Source of the DNA: Advenella kashmirensis WT001
GTDB lineage: Bacteria > Pseudomonadota > Gammaproteobacteria > Burkholderiales > Burkholderiaceae_B
Length of the DNA stretch: 64,000 bases
Direction: 5' to 3'
Assembly: GCF_000219915.2 (NCBI RefSeq)
Contig: NC_017964.1
Span: 2,046,001-2,110,000, forward strand
Below are positions 48,527-59,398 of the stretch, in pieces (position 1 is the first letter of the stretch; every line of letters begins with the position of its first letter). Position numbers and translations under genes: made by a program. The notes under the pieces were generated by a model, which did not search any database, was not told the DNA's origin, and saw only the letters and a program-made list of their open reading frames with translations.

Positions 48527-49014
48527 AATCGTGGTTTTCGTGGGTACCCATGACCCTGTTTCTCGCCGTCATCTGGATGCTGCTGGCTCATACACCGTTA
48601 AGCACCGCGACCCTGGTTTTTGCCTTTGTTGCCTCTCTGATTATTGTCCTGATGTCGCGCAGGTTGCGGCCATTTCTGGCCAGACCCAAACGGATTTGGG
48701 TCATACTGAAGCTGACCTGTGTTGTCCTGGCAGACACGTTTCATTCCAACGTGGCAGCCATCAAAATCGTTCTTGGTTATCCGAAAATCAAGTACACACC
48801 GGGATTCGTCTCGATCCCTCTGACACTGCGTGATCCGCACGGGCTCGCAATTCTGGCCGCGATCATCAACTATGCGCCGGGCACGCTTTGGGCCGGCTTT
48901 CCGGAGTCGGGAGATTACGTGCAATTGCATATTCTGGACTTGCCCCAGGAAAGCGACTGGGCGGCTTTTATTATTGAACGCTATGAGAAACCATTGAAGG
49001 AGATTTTTGAATAA
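48523..49014 (+). CDS. mrpE: Mrp antiporter subunit E
   Basis: 163 residues with two or three N-terminal helices and a cytoplasmic domain. RRLRPFLARPKRIWVILKLT and GFVSIPLTLRDPHGLAILAA, then NYAPGTLWAGFPESGDYVQL, are the MrpE signature blocks. It overlaps mrpD by four bases and abuts mrpF. Needed for complex assembly; has no complex I counterpart. Confidence 0.94.
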   Translation: MKSWFSWVPMTLFLAVIWMLLAHTPLSTATLVFAFVASLIIVLMSRRLRPFLARPKRIWVILKLTCVVLADTFHSNVAAIKIVLGYPKIKYTPGFVSIPLTLRDPHGLAILAAIINYAPGTLWAGFPESGDYVQLHILDLPQESDWAAFIIERYEKPLKEIFE

Positions 49015-49295
49015 TGGAAACCCTTCTGATCTGGTCCTGCTATTTCACCTTATTTTGTTTTGCGCTGGCAGGCGTGATTCTGAGCCATCCCCTGTTTGTC
49101 GGGCCAACGCCTCAGGATCGGGTGCTGGGTATTGACGCCCTTTATCTGATCGGCATGATGATCGCATTAACGCTGGGCATGCTATATCGCACATCGTGGT
49201 ATTTTGATATCGCCTTGCTGGTCAGCCTTTTCGGTTTTCTGAGCACGGCGGCCATGGCGCGCTTTCTGCTGCGCGGCGAGGTGATCGAGCCATGA
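49014..49295 (+). CDS. mrpF: Mrp antiporter subunit F
   Basis: 93 residues, three helices. GPTPQDRVLGIDALYLIGMM carries the conserved D-R-V-x-x-x-D motif of MrpF. Start codon shares a base with the mrpE stop; end overlaps mrpG by four bases. Intact. Confidence 0.94.
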   Translation: METLLIWSCYFTLFCFALAGVILSHPLFVGPTPQDRVLGIDALYLIGMMIALTLGMLYRTSWYFDIALLVSLFGFLSTAAMARFLLRGEVIEP

Positions 49296-49813
49296 TGGAT
49301 ACCCTGTCTCCCTGGATTGTGATTCCCGCTTCAGTGTTGATTGTAATCAGCGGTCTGCTGGTGCTGACAGCCAGTATCGGCATGGTCCGGGTCAGCAGCT
49401 TCCTGCCCCGCACTCATATACAGGCCATCATTTACTCCACTGCCCTCTGGTCCCTGCTGCTGGCTTCCCTGCTGCTGACTTTCAATCTTCAGGATCGCAC
49501 CTTCCTGCATGAAATATTGATTGGTATCTTTATTTTCATCACGTCGCCGGTCAGTACCATTTTGCTGGTGCGTTCTTTTGTTTTACGTGAAGAACGGGCG
49601 AGCACGCTCGATGAAAGTGCCACGGCTTCGGCCAGGCCAACTGCTGAACCCAGTGTAGCGGAAAACGACCGTACGGCGGCCAGCGACGTGGCCTCCATAG
49701 AAGCGGAACTGGAAATGGAACCGGAGCAGGACCAGGACCAGGACCAGAAAAACGAACTTGATAAGCAAACGACGCGACGGCCCGGCCCACCCGCCGATTT
49801 ACCAAAAGCCTGA
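49292..49813 (+). CDS. mrpG: Mrp antiporter subunit G with long acidic C-terminal tail
   Basis: The first 110 residues form the MrpG core with three helices: LVLTASIGMVRVSSFLPRTH and FIFITSPVSTILLVRSFVLR are conserved. Residues 110-173 are a polar, Glu/Asp/Gln-rich extension with a short repeat (DQDQDQ), absent from most MrpG proteins of 100-125 residues. The tail should be cytoplasmic and disordered; its role is unknown. Last gene of the Mrp operon. MrpG and ChrA genes are convergent across 244 bases. Confidence 0.92.
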   Translation: MMDTLSPWIVIPASVLIVISGLLVLTASIGMVRVSSFLPRTHIQAIIYSTALWSLLLASLLLTFNLQDRTFLHEILIGIFIFITSPVSTILLVRSFVLREERASTLDESATASARPTAEPSVAENDRTAASDVASIEAELEMEPEQDQDQDQKNELDKQTTRRPGPPADLPKA

Positions 49814-50057
49814 TTCAGATCGGATGCAAGGCAGTGCTCCGGCAGCTTTTATGCATCAGGCGGGCATTATCTGCCGGATGTCTGATATTGCTTTGTGAAT
49901 GCGCTGCGCGTGTTCTGTGTGTATTGCAGCGCCTTGCTTCATCGACCGGTATTACGTCGAACAGCAAGCTGGGCAGCGCAAAGCCGCAGCAGTAGAAGGC
50001 GGCACTGCTCGGCTCGCGCATCCGCTGCACCTTTTGCGGTCTCACTTTGCTTGCGCC
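49814..50057. other. Convergent gap between mrpG and chrA
   Basis: TCCGGCAG (49838-49845) and CTGCCGGA (49871-49878) form an 8-bp inverted repeat with a 25-base loop, a weak candidate for a shared terminator. No T run follows. Nothing else seen. Confidence 0.3.
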
Positions 50058-51267
50058 TTACGCTGTAATACTGAGCAGCCAGCCTGCAGCACCGCTGCAA
50101 ATAACAACCAGCCACGGTGGGCATTTCCAAAACATCAATGCCACAAATGCAATCAGCGCCAGCCCGAAGTCATGCGGGCGATCAATGGCGCTGGTCCATA
50201 CCGGCTGATATAGCGCCGCCAGCAGCAGGCCCACGACGGCGACATTGACGCCGCTCAATGCAGCACGGGTACGCTGATGATGACGCAATCGCTCCCAGAA
50301 CGGCAGGACGCCGATGACCAGGAGAAAAGATGGTGTAAAAATTGCAAGCAGGCAGATTAGTCCCGTGAGCCAGGCAGGTATGCTGGTGTCCATGGCGGCG
50401 CCAAGAAAAGCCGCAAAGGTAAACAATGGGCCGGGCACTGCCTGCGCAGCGCCATAGCCGGCCAGGAAAGCGTCATTGCTCACCCAACCAGACGGGACCA
50501 CCTGCGCTGCAACAGCGGCAGGACAACGTGACCGCCACCAAATACCAGGGAGCCGGCACGGAAAAAAGCATCTACACGCCAATCATATGGGTTTGTACGA
50601 GTTGGGCCACAACCGGCAGCCCCGCCAGCAAAACAAAGAACAGTGCAAGACAAAGTATGCCCGAGCGTCGGCTTACGGTGACCGGTAAGGTATCGGGCGT
50701 GGTGTCCTGGGCCGGTTTGAACAGACAGAGTCCGATTAGTCCGCCTGCCAAAATAATACCCACTTGCCCCCATAGTGGTGGTGCCAGCAACGCGGCAATG
50801 GCTGCGATGGCCATTATTGTAATGCGCATGGTGTCTGTGCACAGTGCACGCGCCATACCCCATACGGCTTGCGCCACAACAGCGACTGCTGCCACCTTCA
50901 GACCCTGCAATACTCCGGCAGGCACGACATCGGCATAACTGGATATGCCCAAGGCAAACAGGATCAGAACAATAGCCGAAGGTAGTGTAAAACCGGCCCA
51001 TGCCGCCACGGCACCCGCATAACCAGCTCTGGACAGGCCCAGTGCAATGCCCACCTGGCTGCTGGCCGGCCCGGGCAGAAATTGGCATAGCGCCACCAGA
51101 TCGGCATAGCTGCGTTCGGACAGCCAGCGCCGTCGAGTCACAAACTCTTCGTGAAAATAACCCAAATGGGCGATCGGACCACCAAAAGAGGTCAGGCCCA
51201 GGCGTAAAAAGATAAGGAAAACGGACCAGGAAGCTGCTTGATCGGTTCGGGTTTGAGGAGCGTTCAC
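50058..51267 (-). CDS. chrA: Chromate transporter ChrA, two-domain form (frame breaks near 50578 and 50505)
   Basis: Inner-membrane CHR-family exporter of chromate. N-terminal CHR domain: LRLGLTSFGGPIAHLGYFHE, CQFLPGPASSQVGIALGLSR. The frame stops after THMIGV; one missing G gives IGGVDAFFRAGSLVFGGGHV, and another gives PLLQAQVVPSGWVSNDAFLA and GYGAAQAVPGPLFTFAAFLG, the second domain's motifs. Corrected length 403 residues, usual for the long-chain family. No ChrB regulator is adjacent. Confidence 0.91.
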
Positions 51268-51462
51268 GGTGGCGTGTTCTTGATTTGATATCGAAAACGG
51301 CCATCATAATTCAAATATGATGACAAAGTCCTCTTTTAGGAACGTGCCAACGCTGCCGGTGAGGCTGCCGCTGACTTCAACACGCAGCGTTCGGCAGCTA
51401 GAACGCCGATGACGCTGGCGGCGCGGCGGACATGAGGGCTGGCCGTGTCCCTCATCGGTGAT

Positions 51463-52044
51463 TCAGACGTCCAGGGGCTCAGTCCACTCTTCGATGAATT
51501 TGGTGTGGTCGGAACGTTTTTTGGGAGGGATGGGCATTCTGGGCGTGCCGATGGCGATAAAGCCCAGGAACCGATAGTCAAGCGAATCAAAACCCAGTCC
51601 TGCCTGAAATTCATCAATGTAGGTGGCGATCCCGGTACTCCAGAATGCACCGTAACCCAGCATATAAGCAGCGTTCAGGATATTGGTGACAGCCGCGCCG
51701 GTGGCCAGGACCCGCTCGGTCTCGCTGATGGCGGTATTGCCATAATCGATATGGCAAGCCACAGCAATAATCATGGGTACTTCACTCAGCCAGGCTCGGG
51801 TAGCCGCTTCTTTTTCGGGCGTGAACGGCGTATCGCTCTGCTGGCGCAGCCCGATGGAAAAATCGGCAAATTTGCTGATGGCCGCGCCGCGAATAATCTT
51901 GAACCGCCAGGGTTGAAGGTTGCCGTGATCAGGGGCTGCCATGGCGGCCTGCAGAATTCGGGCCAGGTCATCATCATTGGGCGCGGGCGCCGTGACCAGT
52001 TTCATGGAACTGCGGGACAACAGAAAATCAATGGGTTGAGTCAT
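51463..52044 (-). CDS. Nitroreductase-family flavoprotein, YdjA-like
   Basis: FMN-dependent NAD(P)H oxidoreductase of 193 residues. ATG 52044 (MTQPIDFLLSRSSMKLV) is chosen; RSSMK is the FMN phosphate site, DDLARILQAAMAAPDHGNLQ and PWRFKII follow, with SDHTKFIEEW at the end. It is of the short, single-domain nitroreductase type. Physiological substrate unknown. It lies between chrA and pdxJ on the same strand with gaps of about 100-200 bases. Confidence 0.92.
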   Translation of the reverse strand: MTQPIDFLLSRSSMKLVTAPAPNDDDLARILQAAMAAPDHGNLQPWRFKIIRGAAISKFADFSIGLRQQSDTPFTPEKEAATRAWLSEVPMIIAVACHIDYGNTAISETERVLATGAAVTNILNAAYMLGYGAFWSTGIATYIDEFQAGLGFDSLDYRFLGFIAIGTPRMPIPPKKRSDHTKFIEEWTEPLDV

Positions 52045-52149
52045 GAACAATTACCTGAGTTGCAATACAAATATGATAGCGCAGCAGCTCGCGAAATGGG
52101 CCGATGACCCTGATGACAACGGAAGATCACCGGGTCCGATTCACCGGTC

Positions 52150-52863
52150 TCAATGGCGCAGCAACGCCTTCATATCACGCACTGCTTTTTCCCAGCCGTC
52201 AAATATCGCCTGAGCGACGATGGCATGACCGATATTCAGTTCGGAAATACCGCCAAGCGCCACGATGGCCTGGACGTTCTGGAAATGCAGGCCGTGGCCG
52301 GCATTCACTTTCAACCCCTGGCGCAGTCCTTCGGCAATCGCCAGCCGGATGCGTTCGAGTTCGAGCTGCTGGGCCTCGCCGCTGGCCTGGGCATAGGCGC
52401 CCGTATGCAGTTCAATGACGCCAGCGCCTGCCTGCACCGCGGCGCGAATCTGTGTGGGTTCGGGATCGATAAAGAGCGACACCCGCGCGTCTATGGCGTG
52501 CAACTTGCTGATCGCGTGGCTTACCGAGTCAAAGTGGGCCTGGACATCCAATCCGCCCTCGGTGGTCAGTTCCTGGCGCTTTTCCGGTACCAGGCAGACG
52601 TCATGAGGCCGCACCTGACAGGCGATATCCAGCATCTCGTCGGTCACAGCGCATTCCAGATTCATGCGTGTTTTCAACAAGGGCCGCAAGGCATGTACGT
52701 CGCTATCCTGAATATGCCGGCGATCTTCGCGCAAATGCAGCGTAATGACATCGGCGCCGGCCTGCTCGGCCAGCAACGCTGCACGGACCGGATCAGGATA
52801 GCCACAACCACGCTGCTGACGCAACGTGGCCACATGATCAATATTTACTCCCAGATCAATCAT
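52150..52863 (-). CDS. pdxJ: Pyridoxine 5'-phosphate synthase PdxJ
   Basis: Joins 1-deoxyxylulose 5-phosphate and 3-amino-2-oxopropyl phosphate in vitamin B6 synthesis. TIM barrel of 237 residues: [20 protein letters not shown] (substrate His), [38 protein letters not shown] with catalytic Glu, [15 protein letters not shown] and [19 protein letters not shown] 52863; the frame upstream is not conserved. No acpS or recO neighbour, unlike in many proteobacteria. It follows the RND OMF gene by 13 bases. Confidence 0.97.
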   Translation of the reverse strand: MIDLGVNIDHVATLRQQRGCGYPDPVRAALLAEQAGADVITLHLREDRRHIQDSDVHALRPLLKTRMNLECAVTDEMLDIACQVRPHDVCLVPEKRQELTTEGGLDVQAHFDSVSHAISKLHAIDARVSLFIDPEPTQIRAAVQAGAGVIELHTGAYAQASGEAQQLELERIRLAIAEGLRQGLKVNAGHGLHFQNVQAIVALGGISELNIGHAIVAQAIFDGWEKAVRDMKALLRH

Positions 52864-52876
52864 GATACATCCTGCG

Positions 52877-54386
52877 TTATTGCTGTGCGGCTGGAGCGAT
52901 TTGTGTGGCGTTTCCAGACACCGGTACTGTATTGGCAATAGGCGCATCGGGATTCGGACGCATAACGGTACCGCGGTTCCAACCGCCACCCAGGGCCTTG
53001 TACAGCTCCACTTTGTTCAGCAAGGATTCGAGCCCCACCTGAACGAAACTTTGCTGTACGGTAAACAGATTGATCTGGGCAGTTTGAACCTGCAGGAAGC
53101 TGTCTATGCCGTTTCTGTAACGCAAATCAGACAGATTGAGCGATTCGTATGCAGATTTTTGTTGATCTCTGAGCGCTTGCAACTGGGCGCCGTAGGTCGC
53201 TTCCCCTGCCAGCGAGTCAGCCACTTCCTTGAATGCCGTCTGAATCGATTTTTCGTACTGAGCCACTGCAATATCCTTGCGTACTTCACTCAACTCAAGA
53301 TTGTTACGCAACCGCCCTGCTGTAAAGATCGGCATCGTAATAACCGGGTTGAACGACCAGGACCCCTGTCCACCCGAAAAAAGTGTACTCAGGCCCAGGC
53401 TGGCCGATCCAATCAATCCGGTCAGTGAAATGCTTGGGAAAAAGCGCGGCTCTGGCTGCGCCGATGTTGGCATTGGCAGCCAGTAACTCGTGTTCTGCGG
53501 CAATAATATCCGGGCGTCTTACCAGCAGATCAGAAGGCAGCCCCGCAGGGATTTTCGTCATTAATACGTCGCCGGCGAACGGGCTTGCCGCTGGCAGATT
53601 GGCCGGAATCGGAGCGCCGATAATCAGCTGCAATGCATTTCTGGCCAATTGCTCACTGCGATCCAGCTCAGCCGAGCTGGCCCGGGCTGAATCGAGGAGG
53701 GTCTTGGCCTGATTGACATCCAGCGCCGACGCGACACCGCCGCGAAAGCGCGCCTGGACCAGGTCATAAGTCGACTGACGTGATTTAAGCGTCTTGGCAA
53801 CCAGATCCCTTTGCTGTTGTGCGGCACGCAAATTGTAGTATGCCGTGGCAAGCTGACCGATCAGATTGATCTGTGCCGTTTTGCGCCCTTCAACGGTCGC
53901 CAGATAGGACTGGAACGCCGCTTCGGACAAATTGCGTTGTTTGCCGAAAAAATCCAGCTCAAAGTCGGTAATGCCTATGCCTGCGGTAAAGCTGCGCGAG
54001 ACCGATGGACTGTCCGGGCCGGCCATACGCATATTGGGCGGCATGCGCTGGGCAGTTTCCTGCGCCGTAGCGCCAATTTGCGGGAATTGATCACTGCGCG
54101 TAATACCGTATTGGGCACGTGCCTCATCAACCCGTTTGACTGCAATACGCATGTCACGGTTATTTTCCAGCGCCAGGCCAATCAGCGCCTTCAGGCGGGG
54201 TTCACGGAAAAACTGCTCCCAGCCCAAATCGGCTACCGATGCCTGGTTGGCATTGTCTTGCCCCGGATAGGTAGATGGGATCGGTGCATCCGGCCGCGTA
54301 TAGTCGGGCGACAATGAGCAGCCAGCCAGCAGGACGGCCATGAAAACAGCGGAAAAACGGGGCAATGTACGTTGTGACCCTTGCAT
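52877..54386 (-). CDS. RND efflux outer-membrane lipoprotein, OprM/NodT family (frame break near 53437)
   Basis: TolC-like channel for the second pump. Lipobox [35 protein letters not shown] and [20 protein letters not shown] are family blocks. After GAARAALFP the frame is lost by one surplus base in a run of C (gene sense) and resumes [20 protein letters not shown], then [20 protein letters not shown] and [15 protein letters not shown]. Corrected length 502 residues. It begins two bases after the RND stop. Confidence 0.92.
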
Positions 54387-54388
54387 GA

Positions 54389-57300
54389 TTACTCATTTCC
54401 TTTTGGAGGTGATCCGTCCTGGCGTTTTCTGTCGCCATTGGCGGTCATATCATCTGCCTCAGCCACATCGGTATAGATATGCTGAGATTCTTTTTCGGCT
54501 TCGGTGGCTTTCTGGTGTTCATCAGCCTGACGACCCAACAGCCGTGGTTTCACTTTGAAGAACGTCATCACCACAACGAAGAACGTTGGGACGAACAGCA
54601 CGGCAAACGGTGTCGCCGCTACCATACCGCCGAATACCCCGTAACCCACAGCCTGCTGGCTTGCCGCACCTTCGGCATTGGCCAGCATCAGCGGTATGAC
54701 GCCCATGATGAATGCGAACGAGGTCATCAGAATTGGGCGGAACCGCAGTCGAGCCGCTTCCAGCGTCGATTCAACCAGCCCTTACCTGACGCAAATGCAT
54801 CCTTGGCAAATTCCACAATAAGAATGGCGTTCTTGGCGGACAATCCGATTACCGTAATCATCCCCACCTGGAAGTAAATGTCATTTGACATGCCCACCAG
54901 GGTAACCAAACCCACCGTGCCCAGCATACCCAAAGGCACAACCAATACGGCGGATAATGGAATCCACCAGCTTTCATACAGCGCAGCCAGCACCAGGAAC
55001 ACCACCGCGAAGGCCAATGCCAGCATAATGGATGCCTGACTGCCCGCCTGGACTTCCTGATAGGACAACCCAGTCCATTCGTAACCGATACCGGAAGGCA
55101 ACTGACCAATCAGTTTTACAATTTCGTCCATCGCTTCACCATTGGCGTAGCCGGCATTGGCCTGGCCCTGAATGGTGATGGAATCATAACTATTGTAACG
55201 CTGCACCTGGCTTTGACCCTGTACCCAATCCAGGGTAACAAAGGACGATAGCGGGACCAGATCGCCATCGGTGTTGTGCACCCGCAATTTGAGAATATCC
55301 TCGGGCGACATCCGTTGATCGGCTTCAGCCTGAATCCAGACGTTCTGCATCCAGCCCTGGTTGGGGAATTGCCCCAGATAGCTATTGCCGATAGTACCGG
55401 AGAGCACACTACCGACCTCGGCCATGTTCACGCCAAGTGAATAGGCTTTGATGCGATCGACGGTCACTTTCAACTGCGGGCCCGGGCCAAGGCCGGAAAT
55501 ACGCACCTGGGACAGAATCTTGCTCTGGCCAGAAAGCTGTATCAGTTGGTTGGCCGCTTCACGCAACTGGGTCTGACCCATGCCGCCTCGATCCTGCAGA
55601 CGCAAGTCAAAACCGGTGGCCGTACCCAGCGATGGGATGGACGGCGGCACAATCGATAGCACCATGGCATCGGGAATACCGAAAAGCAGTTGCCCCGTGG
55701 CACGCCCGGCGACTGACATGGCGCTGTGCTCATCTCCTTTGCGTTCATCGAATTTCTTGAACGGCGTAAAGGCAATGGCCGAATTCAGACCGGAGCCGTT
55801 GAAACTGAAACCTTGCACGGTGATGATGTTTTCCACCTCAGGCTGTTTCTTATAGTATTCCTCAACCTGCTTGATGACCTCTTCGGTACGCTTGGCCGAA
55901 ACACCCGCCGGCAATTCGATATTGGTCACTGCATAGCCCTGGTCCTCTGTAGGCAGGAACGAGCTGGGCAGACGCAGATAGAGAAAGCCCAGCAATATGA
56001 CCAGCCCCAGGTAGATCAACATCATGCGCCCACCCCGTTTGAGCAAGCCGCCCACGAATCCGGTGTAGTTGTTGGTGATTTTGGAAAAAGTACGATTGAA
56101 CCAGCCAAAAAATCCCTTCTTCTCGTGATGCCCTTTTGGTACGGGTTTAAGCAGCGTAGCACACATGGCTGGCGTAAACGTCAGTGCCAGAAAGGCAGAA
56201 AAGGCAATGGAAATAATCATCGCCGCCGCGAACTGACGGTAAATCACGCCCGCAGATCCACTCATGAAGAATAACGGTGCAAATACGACCATCAACACAA
56301 GCGTAATACCGACGATCGCGCCGAAAATCTGTGGCATCGCCTTGATCGTGGCTTCTTTGGGGGCCAGACCCTCTTCGGCCATGATCCTTTCCACATTTTC
56401 AACCACCACGATCGCGTCATCGACCAGAATACCGATGGCCAGCACCATTGCAAACATGGTGAGCGTATTGATAGAGTACCCCATGGCCGACAGCGTCGCC
56501 AGCGTACCCATCAGCGCCACCGGAACCACAATTGCCGGTATCAGTGTATAGCGGATGTTCTGCAGGAACAGGAACATAACGACAAACACCAGCAGCATCG
56601 CTTCAACCAGAGTATGAACCACCTGGGTAATGGAGGCATCTACGTATGGTGCAGTGTTGTACGGAATTTTGTATTCAATATTGTCCGGGAAATACTGGGC
56701 CAGATTTTCCATCTCGGCCTGAACCAGCTTTGATGTTTCAAGCGCATTGGCGTTGGGCGCCAGTGAAACAGCAAACGCGGCTGAGGTCTGGCCGTTCAGA
56801 CGGGCGCCAAACTGATAGGAGTCGGCTCCCACTTCGATACGTGCCACGTCGCTGAGCACTGACAGTTGAGCCGCCTGTAGTGGCGCGCAGAACAATATCG
56901 CCGAACTCCTTGACCGTGCTAAGCTGACCATTGACGACCACCGTTGCACTGGTGGTCTGGTCATCTGGCGTCGGTGGCGATCCCAGAGTACCGCCGGTAA
57001 TTTGGGCATTCTGTGTTTGCAGGGCAGTCTTGATATCACTGGTCGTCAGACCGAAAGAGGTCATTTTTGCCGAATCTACCCAGATACGCATGGCACGAGG
57101 TGAAGCAAATAGCTGGAATTGACCCACACCCTTAATTCGGGCAATCGAGTTCTGAATATTCCTGGTGATGTAATCACCAAGTCCGGCGTCATCCAATGAG
57201 CCATCGGTCGAGCTCAGCGTACCGATCAGCAGGAATCCTGACGTACTTTTCGAGTATGTAATACCCTGTTGCGTCACCGCCTGTGGCAGCTTGGAATTGA

Positions 57301-57640
57301 CCGCGGCAATACGATTCTGCACATCGACTTGTGCAAGATCGGGGTCAGTACCCGGTTCAAATGTCACATCGATCTTGGCAGCACCATATGAGTCACTTGT
57401 AGAGGCGTAGTACAGCATGCCTTCGGCGCCATTGAGTTCATTCTCGATCAGACTGGTTACAGAGCGTGCAACTTCCTCCGCTCCGGCGCCAGGGTATGTG
57501 GCGTTTACGGTGATGGTCGGCGGTGCAACTTCAGGATACTGCGAGATGGCCATATTCGGGATAGATACGACACCCGCGAAAAATATGATAATCGCAATAA
57601 CCCAGGCAAAAATTGGCCGGTTAATGAAAAAATTTGACAT
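54389..57640 (-). CDS. RND multidrug efflux transporter, AcrB/MexB type (frame breaks near 56873 and 54780)
   Basis: Proton-driven trimeric pump, about 1083 residues corrected. N-terminus NFFINRPIFAWVIAIIIFFA; MVLAIGILVDDAIVVVENVE with the TM4 Asp pair; GLSAKNAILIVEFAKDAFAS with the relay Lys. The first break, one surplus base, separates LRATTGGSTV from LSDVARIEVGADSY. The second, one missing G, restores KGLVESTLEAARLRFRPILM ahead of TSFAFIMGVIPLMLANAEGA. The C-terminal cytoplasmic tail is about 45 polar residues. Sits between the adaptor (11 bases upstream) and the OMF. Confidence 0.93.
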
Positions 57641-57651
57641 GTTTTATATAC

Positions 57652-58933
57652 TCACTGTGCCGGCTTGTCGCCCTGCTGTTCAGGCTTGCTTTCCTGTGCC
57701 GGGGCGCTATCGCCCTCTTTTGTGGGTTGTTGCCCGGCACCAGGCTGGGGCTGCTGACCGCTATTGCCCGCAGCTTCCTTTTTCTTCCATGGCTGTGTTT
57801 TTGACCGGTGCGCCTGGGCGAATTTTTTGGAAGCCTTCGACAATAACTTCGTCACCCGCCTTCACACCTTGCGTAATGATCGTATCGTTTTTGACTTCTC
57901 CACCCGTTTGAATCGTAACCGACGCTACCTTGCCATCTCGAACCAGCATCAGATTGCTCAGACCATCACTGGATCGCTGAATGGCCTGGGTTGGAACCAG
58001 CACGGCTTTTTCGTCCTTGCCCTGCTCCAGCTTGACGGTCACGTACATACCAGGCAACAGCAACCGGTCAGAGTTAGGGAAGGTAGCCCGCAGAGTGACC
58101 TGGCCGGTTGAGGGTTCAACGCTGACGCCGGTAAAAAGCAGCTGGCCATTTTCCGGGTACTGTGTACCGTCTTCCAGTTCAAGCTGGACCACCGCCGTGT
58201 TTTCGTCAACTTTGGTCAATTGCCCATCTGCCATGGCCTTGCGCAAACGGTATAGTTCAGCGGTCGACTGGGTGAAGTCTACGTAAACCGGGTCCATTTG
58301 CTGCACATGCGCCAATTGAGTGGCTTCGGTCCCGCTGACCAGTGCCCCTTCGGTGACCAGGGCCCGGCCGACAATGCCGTCAATAGGTGATTCCACATCG
58401 GTATAAGACAAATTGATGCGCGCAGCATCCAGCGCAGCTTTGGCCGATGCAATGGTGGCATCTGCCTGGTTTGCCTGCGCGCGCGCATCGTCATACTCCT
58501 GACGACTCACAGCATTGGACTTGACCAGGGTGGCATAGCGATTGGCCAATTGCCGGGCACTGCCTGCAGTCGCTTTGGCCTGATTCAGGGCCGCCTCGGC
58601 CTGTGCATATTGCGCCTGATAGGGAGCGGGATCAATCCGGAAGAGCACCTGCCCTTTCTTTACTTCACGGCCCTGCTCGAATTCAATTTTCTGCACGATG
58701 CCATTCACCCGTGCGCGCACCTGCGCATCGCGCACAGCGCTGACTCGTCCAGGAAGCGTCGTAAAGATGGTGGTGGGTGTTTCAGTTAACTTGACGGTGC
58801 TGACCGGCGTCGGCGGCGGGCCGCTTTGCGCGCCTGCTTGCTGATCTTCCTTACCGCAACCGCTTAGCGCAACCAGGCACGACAGCAAAACTGTTGCAAC
58901 ATAGCGCTTGTGTAAAAAGAGTCTGTTTGTCAT
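57652..58933 (-). CDS. RND efflux periplasmic adaptor, AcrA/MexA type (frame break near 57800)
   Basis: Lipoprotein adaptor: lipobox VALSGCGKED; VRARVNGIVQKIEFEQGREV, VESPIDGIVGRALVTEGALV, FPNSDRLLLPGMYVTVKLEQ and VIVEGFQKIRPGAPVK. As read it ends GSCGQ at 57761; removing one base from a run of five gives VKTQPWKKKEAAGNSGQQPQ, whose PW matches adaptors ending in VKAVPW, and a Gln/Pro/Glu-rich tail stopping at 57652, 11 bases before the pump gene. Corrected 426 residues. First gene of the operon; no TetR repressor is adjacent. Confidence 0.9.
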
Positions 58934-59398
58934 TGGGCTGGAAACCTTGAGAGCGAGGGCTGATCCTGACGGATAGCTGATTGAACGGTGTTGAAGAAAA
59001 GATTATAACCAGAAAATAATTGCCTAAGCAAATACTATTTAGTATAAACCCTTAAGTTCTAGGGTTTTTATCAAATTCTCGGGAATGTTGTGAACACACT
59101 CCTCTGAGAAATGGATTAAAGAAGGACTAACCCGCGCTTTGCGCATATCCGCCGCATAATGAAAAAGCACGGCCTTGGAGGTTCCGCTGCCTGTGCAGCG
59201 GCTCACTTCAGGACACCTGATCAGCAGTGCCCATGTCAGGTGCAAGCTGGCTGCATCACTACCGGCTCGGCGCCCAACAAAATCTGCCTGGCGACCAGTG
59301 GCTGGCAAAGATGCGATAAAAATAACATGCCTGTGCCGGTTTTGTCGCCATCCGCCCGCCAGACATGGCCAAAATCTACTTTTTAAGCCCGCACAGTG
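58934..59398. promoter_or_regulatory. Region between the ABC operon and the second RND operon
   Basis: About 465 bases. It should hold the RND promoter, near the AT-rich part at 58990-59060, where TTGC/GCAA half-sites flank CTAA. The 89-codon minus-strand frame at 59039-59308 has no family features. A small hairpin is listed separately. Confidence 0.4.
59046..59067. terminator. Hairpin, possible terminator of the TrpXYZ-like operon
   Basis: AAACCCT (59046-59052) pairs with AGGGTTT (59061-59067) across an eight-base loop, with T-rich sequence on the plus-strand 3' side and TTTAT on the minus side. It lies about 330 bases past the end of the minus-strand ABC operon, so the link is weak. Confidence 0.3.

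Noticed and set aside
59039..59308. An 89-codon minus-strand frame between the ABC and RND operons
   Set aside because: No recognisable motif and no good ribosome site; it crosses the likely promoter region. A resemblance of GTSKAVLF to a PrpF-type motif is too short to use.
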